Assembly: GCF_009469765.1 (NCBI RefSeq)
Contig: NZ_SSSQ01000006.1
Location: 1 to 64,000 of the forward strand
Reading direction: 5' to 3'
Source: Dechloromonas hortensis
GTDB taxonomy: Bacteria; Pseudomonadota; Gammaproteobacteria; Burkholderiales; Rhodocyclaceae
DNA: 64,000 nt
The notes beneath the pieces were generated by a model. The model had not been told where the DNA came from, made no database searches, and saw only the letters and a program-made list of their open reading frames with translations. Positions 1-6,676 of the stretch are shown piece after piece (positions within the stretch are counted from its first letter, which is position 1; each line of letters opens with the position of its first letter). A program made the position numbers and the translations under genes.

Positions 1-291
1 GTTCCCGATATCGTTTTGTCGGCCATCGACGCCGACGTGATCAAGACCTATGTCAGCCTTGGCCTGGGCGTCGGGGTCGTCGCTTCGGTGGCCTACGACA
101 AGGAACAGGACCGCAGCCTGGAACTCATTCAGGTTCCCGACCTGTTTCCGTCCAATACCACGCGCATTGCCGTTCGCCGGGGGACCTATCTGCGCAGCTA
201 TGCCCACGCCTTCATCGAAAAGGTTTGCCCGGATGTCGGCGAGGAAAGCATCAAGTCGGCACTGAAGTCGCAAAATGGGGGGGAGGCATAG
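1..291 (+). CDS. cysB: CysB/Cbl-type LysR regulator, C-terminal fragment
   Basis: Reading frame 1 is open from the first base to a TAG at 289-291, so this is the 3' end of a gene cut by the window edge. The visible start, PDIVLSAIDADVIKTYVSLG, followed by GLGVGVVASVAYD, matches the effector-binding domain of CysB/Cbl LysR-type regulators, which sense O-acetylserine, thiosulfate or sulfate and control sulfur assimilation. The DNA-binding helix-turn-helix lies outside the window. CysB and Cbl cannot be separated from this fragment. It appears to be unrelated housekeeping flanking the polysaccharide locus. Confidence 0.85.
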   Translation, partial: VPDIVLSAIDADVIKTYVSLGLGVGVVASVAYDKEQDRSLELIQVPDLFPSNTTRIAVRRGTYLRSYAHAFIEKVCPDVGEESIKSALKSQNGGEA

Positions 292-382
292 TCCAGAGGC
301 CGGTGGCTGGACATAGCCCCTCGAATTCAAACAAGGAGGAACGCTCTGGCCGCGGTTAACGGGTGAATTGAGTGTTTTCTAG

Positions 383-426
383 GCGTCCCGGAGACTCATC
401 CAGAGTTCGAGTGCCTCCGGGCACGC
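383..426. repeat. strong inverted repeat with tRNA-like 3' half
   Basis: CCCGGAG (387-393) pairs perfectly with CTCCGGG (415-421), and the stem can extend outward through GCG (383-385) and CGC (424-426) across a small bulge. The right arm contains GTTCGAGT followed by a sequence ending in GCCA, which resembles a tRNA T-loop and 3' end. There is no matching T-stem, anticodon arm or D-arm, so it is not a tRNA gene. It could be a transcript-end hairpin or the remnant of an integration site. Confidence 0.45.
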
Positions 427-530
427 CAGATTGTTTTGGCGATCTTCCTTTACTTGGTTTTTGCGTGATGCCCCCAGCATTTGCCAAGATTTCGATATTT
501 CTATTTGGCATTAAATGTTGGCTGGAGCCG

Positions 531-560
531 TTGTCTCAGGCAAAATTAGATTTTTATCTT
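531..560 (+). promoter_or_regulatory. possible sigma-70 promoter for galE
   Basis: TTGTCT (531-536) and TATCTT (555-560) are separated by 18 bases in an AT-rich stretch. Initiation would be near 567, about 40 bases before the galE ATG. Each hexamer matches the consensus at four of six positions, so this is only a plausible candidate. Confidence 0.3.
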
Positions 561-605
561 TGTATGTGATGCCGCTTCAGGGAAGTCGGTAACGAGGACT
601 AACAA

Positions 606-1616
606 ATGATTTTGGTGACAGGCGGCGCTGGCTATATTGGTTCACACACAGTGATTGAATTGCTGGCCAGCGGACATGAACTCGTGATATTCGACAATTT
701 TTCGAATAGTTCGCCAAAGGTCTTTGACCGGATAGAGAGAATTTCAGGAAAACGTCCCACTGTGCTTGAGGGGGATATCCGGGATGGCGAATCATTAAGG
801 GCTGTCTTCCGGGATTACCCGATATCTGCGGTGATTCATTTTGCCGGGCTGAAGGCAGTGGGCGAGTCGGTCGAGCAACCGATGCGTTACTACGACAACA
901 ATGTCCTGGGCTCCTTGCGCCTGTTTGAAGCGATGGCTGAAGCCAATATTTTCAATTTGGTATTCAGTTCTTCGGCAACGGTCTATGGTGACCCGCACAC
1001 GGTACCGATCCTTGAACATTTTCCGTTGCAGGCCACTAACCCGTACGGACGCTCGAAGCTGGTTATCGAAGATATGTTGCGCGACATTGCGCTGGCCGAT
1101 TCACGCTGGAAAATTGCCCTTCTACGCTATTTCAATCCGGTCGGTGCCCACATTAGCGGGCTTATCGGAGAGGATCCGCAGGGTATTCCCAATAATCTGA
1201 TGCCCTTTGTTGCTCAGGTTGCGGTCGGGCGGCGTCAGGAACTTGCGGTTTTTGGTAATGACTACCCGACGATCGATGGCACCGGAGTGAGGGACTACAT
1301 CCATGTCGTAGATCTGGCGAAAGGTCACCTCGCAGCCTTGGATGCGTTGCCATCTCTGAATGGGGCAACTCCGATCAATCTCGGTACAGGGCAGGGCCAT
1401 AGCGTGCTGGAGGTAGTAGCCGCTTTTGAACGAGCTTCAGGACATCCAGTTCCCTACCGTATTGCTCCAAGACGGGCTGGCGACGTTGCTGCGTGCTATG
1501 CGGATCCCTCCTGCGCACAAAAAATACTGGGCTGGTCGGCCATACATGGTCTTGACACGATGTGCCAGGATGTTTGGCGCTGGCAGTCAGCCAATCCACT
1601 GGGTTACAACAAATAA
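606..1616 (+). CDS. galE: UDP-glucose 4-epimerase
   Basis: This 336-residue protein has the usual GalE length. It interconverts UDP-glucose and UDP-galactose (often also the N-acetyl forms) in the cytoplasm and supplies nucleotide sugars for polysaccharide synthesis. An NAD-binding GGAGYIGSH motif lies at residues 6-14. The short-chain dehydrogenase/reductase catalytic set is visible as SSSATVYG (121-128) and Y147xxxK151. The ATG at 606 is preceded by an AACGAGGA ribosome binding site at good spacing. It stands alone on the plus strand; its place at the edge of an exopolysaccharide locus suggests precursor supply. Confidence in the family is high; strict specificity for glucose versus N-acetylglucosamine cannot be read here. 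Confidence 0.93.
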   Translation: MILVTGGAGYIGSHTVIELLASGHELVIFDNFSNSSPKVFDRIERISGKRPTVLEGDIRDGESLRAVFRDYPISAVIHFAGLKAVGESVEQPMRYYDNNVLGSLRLFEAMAEANIFNLVFSSSATVYGDPHTVPILEHFPLQATNPYGRSKLVIEDMLRDIALADSRWKIALLRYFNPVGAHISGLIGEDPQGIPNNLMPFVAQVAVGRRQELAVFGNDYPTIDGTGVRDYIHVVDLAKGHLAALDALPSLNGATPINLGTGQGHSVLEVVAAFERASGHPVPYRIAPRRAGDVAACYADPSCAQKILGWSAIHGLDTMCQDVWRWQSANPLGYNK

Positions 1617-1860
1617 CAGCAGGTCTATGTGGTTTATGTATCTGGCATGATAGGGCTTTTTAAGTATAGGGTTTTTCTGCCAGAGTGTATTTGCTGATTT
1701 AAGAAACATCCCGAAATAATTCGTAGTGCCTTTGCCAGCTTTGAAATTTTTGTCTGAGTTTTTCTTTTTATTGCATTGAATCAATTTGTTGGATTTTTTT
1801 TGTTACTTGGTTTTTGTTGATTTGCTGAGATGCCTGGCTTACTGAATTGTTTGTTATTTA

Positions 1861-1876
1861 TGTGAAAAAGATCACA
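1861..1876 (+). promoter_or_regulatory. CRP/Vfr-family binding site
   Basis: TGTGA (1861-1865), six bases, then TCACA (1872-1876) is a perfect match to the core consensus of CRP-type regulators. The dyad centre is at 1868.5, about 41.5 bases upstream of the start predicted from the -10 element at 1898-1903. That is the classic class II activation geometry. This suggests that a cAMP-dependent or related regulator controls the downstream cassette. Confidence 0.7.
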
Positions 1877-1894
1877 GCAACTGGGTTGGATGTT

Positions 1895-1903
1895 TGATAT
1901 TCT
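1895..1903 (+). promoter_or_regulatory. extended -10 promoter element
   Basis: TGA precedes TATTCT (1898-1903), giving an extended -10 (TGn plus a hexamer with four of six consensus bases). Initiation is predicted near 1910. That would leave the in-frame ATG at 1890 untranscribed and supports the ATG at 1947 as the real start of the next gene. No good -35 hexamer is needed if a class II activator binds at 1861-1876. Confidence 0.5.
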
Positions 1904-1946
1904 TGGCCTAAATAGCAATGGTTGGGTGAAAGGTGAGGGTAGGGTC

Positions 1947-2657
1947 ATGGACGATAAAAAAACCGAACTAGAAAAAAATGGAGCCGCTGACCTCGTGTCG
2001 GAATCGCCAGATAAAATTGGCCTTGCTCGTTCCCGTCGTCGCTTATTCAGGAAAGGTGCGTCAGTAATAGCGGTGACCTTGGTAAGTCGGCCTGTTTTGG
2101 CTTGGCACTGCAAATCGCCCTCAGCCTGGGGGTCTGAACTTATTAATCCGAATACCAGCCTGAAAACGAACGATGGGCACAGTTCCTATGCTGACGAAAC
2201 CTGGACTATTTCAAACTGGGTAGCGAATCAGTCGAGAAATAATTTTGGCAAGCCTTGGGCCAAGCTCAAAAGCAAGTTTCCTGCATTGAAGGATAGTTCG
2301 ACTACGTCGACTGACAGTCAAGGTAGGATCTATTTTGATTTCACCAAGGTAACGGTAAAAAAATTGTTCACCTCAGTGTCCGGCTTGGCCCGGCCGAGTG
2401 GTTTGACTGACGATGCTAAAATCACAGAAGTGTTGAATTTGGGGAGCGATCTTCAGAAATATACGATCGTTGCTCAATTGAACTATATTCTTCTGGCTCC
2501 ATTGGGCACGCCGAATGACCTTGATAAATGTCTGACGCTCCAGGATCTTCAAAGAATGGCAAGTGGCTCTTATTCACCCTCGAATATGGGGAGCGTGACT
2601 TGGGGGCCGATGGAGATTAAGGACTATCTGTTCAATAACTGGATTGTCAGACCTTAA
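1947..2657 (+). CDS. Tat-signal secreted protein of unknown function
   Basis: About 236 residues from the ATG at 1947, which follows a GGTGAGGGTAGGG ribosome binding region; an in-frame ATG at 1890 lies upstream of the predicted transcription start. Residues of about 30-58 form a twin-arginine-like signal, with SRRRLFRKG followed by a hydrophobic stretch and a likely cleavage near SRPVLA|WH. The mature part is polar, with two Cys (one just after the cleavage site, one near the C-terminus). It ends in a Trp-rich segment containing WGPMEIKDYL. No enzymatic domain is recognised. From memory, proteins with SRPV-type Tat signals often precede HprK-related kinase A genes. It could be the substrate of the downstream modification genes, but that is inference. 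Confidence 0.75.
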   Translation: MDDKKTELEKNGAADLVSESPDKIGLARSRRRLFRKGASVIAVTLVSRPVLAWHCKSPSAWGSELINPNTSLKTNDGHSSYADETWTISNWVANQSRNNFGKPWAKLKSKFPALKDSSTTSTDSQGRIYFDFTKVTVKKLFTSVSGLARPSGLTDDAKITEVLNLGSDLQKYTIVAQLNYILLAPLGTPNDLDKCLTLQDLQRMASGSYSPSNMGSVTWGPMEIKDYLFNNWIVRP

Positions 2658-2692
2658 TAGTCGTTACGGCCAATGTTCATTTGCTAAGTCAG

Positions 2693-2983
2693 ATGCCCGA
2701 GGCGAAGTTTTTTTTGCAAAGCACGGACTTGGTTTTCCGTGTTTTTGAAGATGAGGATCTCGCAGTTGTTTATGATCCTCGCAACGGAAGCACTCACTTG
2801 TTCAGTATTGTTGCTCACGAACTCTACCAACTTCTGGCAAGTTCGCCTGCAAGCTTGCAGGAATTAAAACTCTCGTTATTTCAGCGTTTTTCTGACGATG
2901 ACCAAGAGATGATTTCTACTGCTGTTGATACCGCATTTGTTCAACTCCAGTGTGCTGACCTGATTGATGCAGTAGCCAATTGA
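2693..2983 (+). CDS. PqqD-like peptide-binding protein
   Basis: A small acidic protein of 96 residues from the ATG at 2693; a TTG at 2681 would add four residues, and neither has a strong ribosome binding site. Its pattern of short beta strands then helices (LVFRVFEDEDLAVVYDPRNG, then HLFSIVAHELYQLL) is typical of the PqqD/RRE fold, which binds leader peptides of ribosomally made peptides and hands them to modifying enzymes. It resembles what I recall as the PqqD-family protein of the HPr-rel-A system. Its stop overlaps the start of the downstream kinase gene, indicating translational coupling. Its partner is not shown by the sequence; the secreted protein just upstream is the obvious candidate. 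Confidence 0.7.
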   Translation: MPEAKFFLQSTDLVFRVFEDEDLAVVYDPRNGSTHLFSIVAHELYQLLASSPASLQELKLSLFQRFSDDDQEMISTAVDTAFVQLQCADLIDAVAN

Positions 2984-3900
2984 AGGTTTCCGAGCTTTCC
3001 AAACATGCTCTTTTTGCGATTCTCCAGCGCGGAGAGTTATGCATAGACATGTTTCCCTTTGTGGTTCGAGTTCGTTCCGATATATCGGAACTGGCCGAGG
3101 ATATTGGCCGGATATATCAGGACTTCACGGTTCTGGATTCCAATTGTTTTTCCGACTTCCATGTCGAGGTTTCATACGAGCGCGGTGTTCGGCGATGGTT
3201 TCGGCCACTGGCCCGGTTTTATTTCGACGGCCGCCCGTCTTTCATTCCACTTCCTGTTGATCAAGCCTTTCCGATGCTCGAATGGGGGATCAACTGGTGT
3301 GTGGCAGCCCATAGCCATAGTTTTTTGATTGTTCATGCTGCTGTTATTGAGCGGCAGGGGGTGGCTGTGGTGATGCCTGCACCTCCCGGTTCGGGGAAAA
3401 GCACCTTATGTGCAGCGCTAATAGGTCGTGGCTGGCGCTTGTTGTCCGATGAGTTGGCACTTTATGATTTTGAAACTAAACAACTCTACGGTATGGCACG
3501 CCCGGTTAGCCTAAAAAACCAGTCAATTCCGATAATACAGGCTCATACGCCGGCGGCAGAAATCACATCACCTGTTCCAGATACAACCAAAGGTACGGTT
3601 GCCTTGCTTCGGCCACCATCGGAAAGCGTACAACAGGTCAAGATTCCGGCCAGACCAGCCTGGATAATTTTGCCGCACTATCAGGTGGATGCCGATGCTT
3701 TGCTTGAGCCATTGAGCAAAGGTAAGGCATTCATGCTGATTGCAGAGCAGTCCTTCAACTACAACGTTCATGGTCGTGAAGGCTTTGAGGCAGTTGGCGA
3801 CTTGGTTGATAGCTGTGAATGCTTCCAATTTACCTATAGTCGTTTAAGCGATGCCGAGCGTGTTTTTGATGATTTGCTGGCCCGTCGCATCAATGGGTAA
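2980..3900 (+). CDS. HprK-related kinase A
   Basis: A 306-residue protein starting at TTG 2980, whose start overlaps the TGA of the preceding gene. The C-terminal half is related to the HPr kinase/phosphorylase catalytic domain: a P-loop PPGSGKST at about 135-142 and LLSDEL at 154-159, with ARPVSLKN near 173-180. The N-terminal part (FPFVVRVRSDI, RPLARFYFDGRPSFIPLP, EWGINWCVAAHSH) is characteristic of the HprK-related kinase A family as I remember it. There is no PTS operon nearby, so HPr is unlikely to be the target. HprK-like kinases act on precursor peptides in some lasso-peptide clusters, so phosphorylation of a peptide or protein in this cassette is a reasonable guess. Confidence 0.82.
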   Translation: MKVSELSKHALFAILQRGELCIDMFPFVVRVRSDISELAEDIGRIYQDFTVLDSNCFSDFHVEVSYERGVRRWFRPLARFYFDGRPSFIPLPVDQAFPMLEWGINWCVAAHSHSFLIVHAAVIERQGVAVVMPAPPGSGKSTLCAALIGRGWRLLSDELALYDFETKQLYGMARPVSLKNQSIPIIQAHTPAAEITSPVPDTTKGTVALLRPPSESVQQVKIPARPAWIILPHYQVDADALLEPLSKGKAFMLIAEQSFNYNVHGREGFEAVGDLVDSCECFQFTYSRLSDAERVFDDLLARRING

Positions 3901-5008
3901 CGAAGGCGTGCTTGTTCAATGTTTGCGGGATCCCCGGGCGGTTTTGTCGCTGGATCCCAGTGGCTGGGATTTGCTAATTCGTCAAGGACGTCGGGCGAAC
4001 TTGCTTGGAAAACTAGCTGTTCTGCTTTTAGATTCAGGCTTGATGTCCTTGCTCCCTGCCTCACCGAAGGCGCATCTACTTTCCGCACTAAAGATGGCTG
4101 AGCGCCAGAATGCGGCTATTCATTGGGAGGTTTCCCGTATTTCCGAGGCATTACGCACCATCGGCGTGGATATTATTCTGTTGAAGGGGGCTGCCTATGT
4201 CTTGGCCGGACTTCCATCCTCAAGGGGGCGTACATTTTCAGACGTCGATATCCTGGTTCGTAAGAGCGAAATTATCGATGTTGAGAGTGCGTTAATGATC
4301 CATGGTTGGCAGGGAAGCCATCATGACGAGTACGACCAGCGGTATTACCGGAAATGGATGCACGAAATTCCGCCGATGTTGCATGTTCGTCGCGGAACAA
4401 CTATCGACGTCCATCATGGGATTTTGCCGGAAACTGCTCGTATTCAAGTTAATACGCAAGCGCTGCTGGATTGTCCCTTGCCTGTAAATGGCTTTCACAA
4501 TATTTTCGTTCTCAAACCGGCTGATATGGTTTTGCATAGCGCTGCGCACTTGTTCCATGAGGGGGAACTTGACAACGGTTTACGCGATCTTGCCGATTTG
4601 GATACAATGCTCCGCCATTTTGGTGTTGAGCAGAGTTTTTGGTTCGGGCTTGTCCCAAGGGCCAGAGAATTGGGATTGCTCCGTCCTCTGTATTATGCCT
4701 TGGTGTTCTCCATGCGTATTTTTAATACCCCATGCCCCCAGAGTGTTGTCGCTGAGTTGAAGGCAATATGTCCATCATGGGTTTTCAGATGGCTGATGAA
4801 TGCTTGCTATACGAGGGCATTGCGCCCGAATCACGCCAGTACTCATACCGGAGGGACATGGCTAGCAAGAAAAGCACTCTACATAAGATCGCATTGGATA
4901 AAAATGCCAGTGAGATTGTTGGTCTGGCATTTACTCCACAAGGCAATAAAAACTCCCGCCAAAGAGAACCAATTTAATACTCAGAACAAGAAGCTTGATG
5001 CTCAGTAA
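3893..5008 (+). CDS. nucleotidyltransferase family protein (NTP_transf_5 type)
   Basis: About 371 residues from the ATG at 3893, which overlaps the end of the kinase gene by 8 bases; a start at 3851 is possible but would overlap further. A nucleotidyltransferase signature is visible: IILLKGAAYVL (about 94-104) followed by RTFSDVDILV (113-122), where the paired Asp residues would bind metal. The C-terminal half has HSAAHLFHEGEL and looks helical. This matches the uncharacterised nucleotidyltransferases that often sit beside HprK-like kinases and PqqD-like proteins. The substrate is unknown; a nucleotidyl or phosphoryl transfer to a peptide, protein or small molecule are all possible. Confidence 0.75.
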   Translation: MGNEGVLVQCLRDPRAVLSLDPSGWDLLIRQGRRANLLGKLAVLLLDSGLMSLLPASPKAHLLSALKMAERQNAAIHWEVSRISEALRTIGVDIILLKGAAYVLAGLPSSRGRTFSDVDILVRKSEIIDVESALMIHGWQGSHHDEYDQRYYRKWMHEIPPMLHVRRGTTIDVHHGILPETARIQVNTQALLDCPLPVNGFHNIFVLKPADMVLHSAAHLFHEGELDNGLRDLADLDTMLRHFGVEQSFWFGLVPRARELGLLRPLYYALVFSMRIFNTPCPQSVVAELKAICPSWVFRWLMNACYTRALRPNHASTHTGGTWLARKALYIRSHWIKMPVRLLVWHLLHKAIKTPAKENQFNTQNKKLDAQ

Positions 5009-5017
5009 TCTACTGAG
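5001..5017. terminator. hairpin at convergent gene ends
   Basis: CTCAGTA (5001-5007) and TACTGAG (5011-5017) form a perfect 7-bp stem with a 3-base loop. It overlaps the stop codons of both the nucleotidyltransferase (plus) and the protease (minus). There is no clear T-tract, so it may act as a transcript-end stabiliser rather than a full terminator. Confidence 0.4.
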
Positions 5018-5777
5018 ACTCCAGCATGTTTTTTAGATGATTGGCGGGAATAGCATAGCTTATGCCGGAAGGCTGGCTCAGAACGGCTTCTTTTGTACTC
5101 TTGATGAAGACCATATTGATGATGCCAATGATTTCACCGTGCTCAAGGTCAAAGACAGGGCTGCCACTATTTCCGGGGTAGGCAGTAGCATCAAGCTGAA
5201 AAATATTAAACGTTCCGTTTTTTATGCGACGGATGACCTTTTCATTGAGTTGCTGTGCATTCCCCCCTGGCAGAGCAATTGGAGTGATCGAGGAAATCAT
5301 CCCGCGGTGAGTTACCGGTGAGAAGCCGAGTGCGCCCCCGATAGGGAAGCCGGTAAAACCGATTAGTTGCCCTTCGCGAACCGAGTCGGAGTTTCTAAGT
5401 TTGAGCGGGGGCAGGGCGGAGCCATCGATTCGTAAAATCGCAAGATCATGATCGCGATCGCGAGATGACAAGTAAGCCTGTCTTAGCTGCGGAACTCCGC
5501 TGCTATTTTTGACCTGGATAGCAAGTACCGCTGAATCAAGGTCTGTGATTTCTGGTACAACATGAGCGTTGGTAGCTACCAGATTTCCATTGCCGATGAC
5601 AAACCCGGTTCCACGTAGAATAAACTGTGGGCTATTGGTTTTTTTATAGGTACCAACGACGACGATCGAGGGTTTTATTTGCTCAATTAAGTCAGCAATT
5701 TCAGCTGCAACGAGTATTGGTTGCATTAAAACTAATGCAAGAAATATTCCTTTTGCCGATGAGTTCAGTTTCGTCAC
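5010..5777 (-). CDS. secreted trypsin-like serine protease
   Basis: A 255-residue protein with an N-terminal signal peptide (residues of about 9-25, cleavage near VAA|EIAD), so periplasmic or exported. The chymotrypsin-fold catalytic triad is visible: His72 in NLVATNAHVV, Asp111 in DHDLAILRI and Ser204 in YPGNSGSPVFD. It lacks a PDZ domain, unlike DegP/HtrA. The ATG overlaps the stop of the lytic transglycosylase by 4 bases, so the two are translationally coupled at the end of the prs operon. A role in processing surface or exported proteins is plausible but not shown. Confidence 0.88.
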   Translation of the reverse strand: MTKLNSSAKGIFLALVLMQPILVAAEIADLIEQIKPSIVVVGTYKKTNSPQFILRGTGFVIGNGNLVATNAHVVPEITDLDSAVLAIQVKNSSGVPQLRQAYLSSRDRDHDLAILRIDGSALPPLKLRNSDSVREGQLIGFTGFPIGGALGFSPVTHRGMISSITPIALPGGNAQQLNEKVIRRIKNGTFNIFQLDATAYPGNSGSPVFDLEHGEIIGIINMVFIKSTKEAVLSQPSGISYAIPANHLKNMLESQ

Positions 5778-6664
5778 ATCAACCTGCGTAAAGCGATTTT
5801 CTGCAACTCAGGTGAGGGGGGCGTAACGCTTGGATCAAAGGGGTGGTCCTCTCGTTTGAATATATCTCGAATCCGCTTTACGTAGCCCTGAGTTTCAGGA
5901 TACGGAGGAATACCTGCGAATCGGTTAACTGCTCCTTCCCCAGCATTGTATGCTGCGGCAACCAGTGTCACATCACCTTTAAAGTAGGCCAATAACCAGC
6001 GTAGATAGGAGAGTCCTCCTCGGATATTTTGTTCGGGGTCAAACGGTTTTCTGACGTTGAATCGTTCGGCTGTTTCCGGGATCAGTTGCATCAGGCCTTG
6101 TGCATTCTTTGGTGATACAGCAACCGGGTTAAAATTTGATTCGGCACGGATAATTGCCATTGCCAGTCGAGGGTAGACCCCATATTCCGGGGCAAGCTTA
6201 AGCACCAAATCCATGACTTTTTTGTGTTCAGGAATCGCTTTGGCCAAAATGTCATGACCATCGCTGTCAAAAAGGCATTCAGGTACTTTTGAAACTGGGT
6301 CGCCTACTTGGCGAAGCATGCGTAGGGAAAGTGGATCACCCTGCTTTGCCGCCATGCTAAAAAAATAGGCGGCAGTTGCATCATCCCTCTGAATGCCTCG
6401 TCCGTTGGCATACATCCAGCCAAGATTGTATTGTGCTTCAATATCGCCAAGACGCGCTGCTTCGCAGTATAACTGGATGGCTTTTTCGGGATCGCGCTTT
6501 ACACCATCACCATGTTCATAAGTACGCCCTTCGAGCCTTAATGATAAGGCGAGATCGGCATTGCGATTTTCTGCGAATGCCGGGCTGAATGAGATGCTGC
6601 CTAGAAATAGAGCAAACAGTACCCAAGGTTTTGAATTGTCACAGATTGACCTTGAGTGTGTCAT
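5774..6664 (-). CDS. lytic transglycosylase with Sel1-like repeats
   Basis: 296 residues with a signal peptide (cleavage near AFA|ENR, residue 31). Residues of about 40-112 hold two Sel1-like TPR repeats (AIQLYCEAARLGDIEAQYNL and the following unit). Residues of about 150-275 are a soluble lytic transglycosylase domain with catalytic Glu175 in RAESNFNP, QGLMQLIP (189-196) and AAYNAGEGAV. The enzyme would cleave peptidoglycan in the periplasm and could open gaps for an export machine. It sits between tviB and the protease in the same direction with tight spacing. Family assignment is firm; the link to polysaccharide export is inferred from position. Confidence 0.9.
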   Translation of the reverse strand: MTHSRSICDNSKPWVLFALFLGSISFSPAFAENRNADLALSLRLEGRTYEHGDGVKRDPEKAIQLYCEAARLGDIEAQYNLGWMYANGRGIQRDDATAAYFFSMAAKQGDPLSLRMLRQVGDPVSKVPECLFDSDGHDILAKAIPEHKKVMDLVLKLAPEYGVYPRLAMAIIRAESNFNPVAVSPKNAQGLMQLIPETAERFNVRKPFDPEQNIRGGLSYLRWLLAYFKGDVTLVAAAYNAGEGAVNRFAGIPPYPETQGYVKRIRDIFKREDHPFDPSVTPPSPELQKIALRRLM

Positions 6665-6676
6665 GCCGTACTCCTC

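Larger units (their letters stand above)
292..605. other. intergenic region between cysB and galE
   Basis: No convincing gene is seen in these 314 bases. A 6-bp inverted repeat (GTCCAG 291-296, CTGGAC 307-312) overlaps the cysB stop and may mark transcript ends. A stronger inverted repeat lies at 383-426. A possible sigma-70 promoter for galE is at 531-560. A 65-codon reading frame at 372-569 has no ribosome binding site and no recognisable protein character, so I treat it as chance. Confidence 0.6.
1617..1946. other. AT-rich regulatory intergenic region
   Basis: These 330 bases are clearly AT-rich and contain no credible gene. Near the downstream end they carry a perfect CRP-type palindrome (1861-1876) followed by an extended -10 element (1895-1903), which together make a promoter for the cassette starting at 1947. 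No obvious rho-independent terminator for galE was found. Confidence 0.6.

Noticed and set aside
398..426. Possible tRNA gene 3' end (GTTCGAGT ... GCCA)
   Set aside because: The T-stem does not pair and there is no D-arm, anticodon arm or 5' acceptor strand at tRNA spacing.
372..569. 65-codon reading frame upstream of galE
   Set aside because: No ribosome binding site, no protein-like character, and it runs through a hairpin and a promoter-like region.
2980..3900. Genuine HPr kinase/phosphorylase of a PTS system
   Set aside because: No HPr, EI or EIIA gene is nearby, and the N-terminal half matches the HprK-related kinase A type instead.
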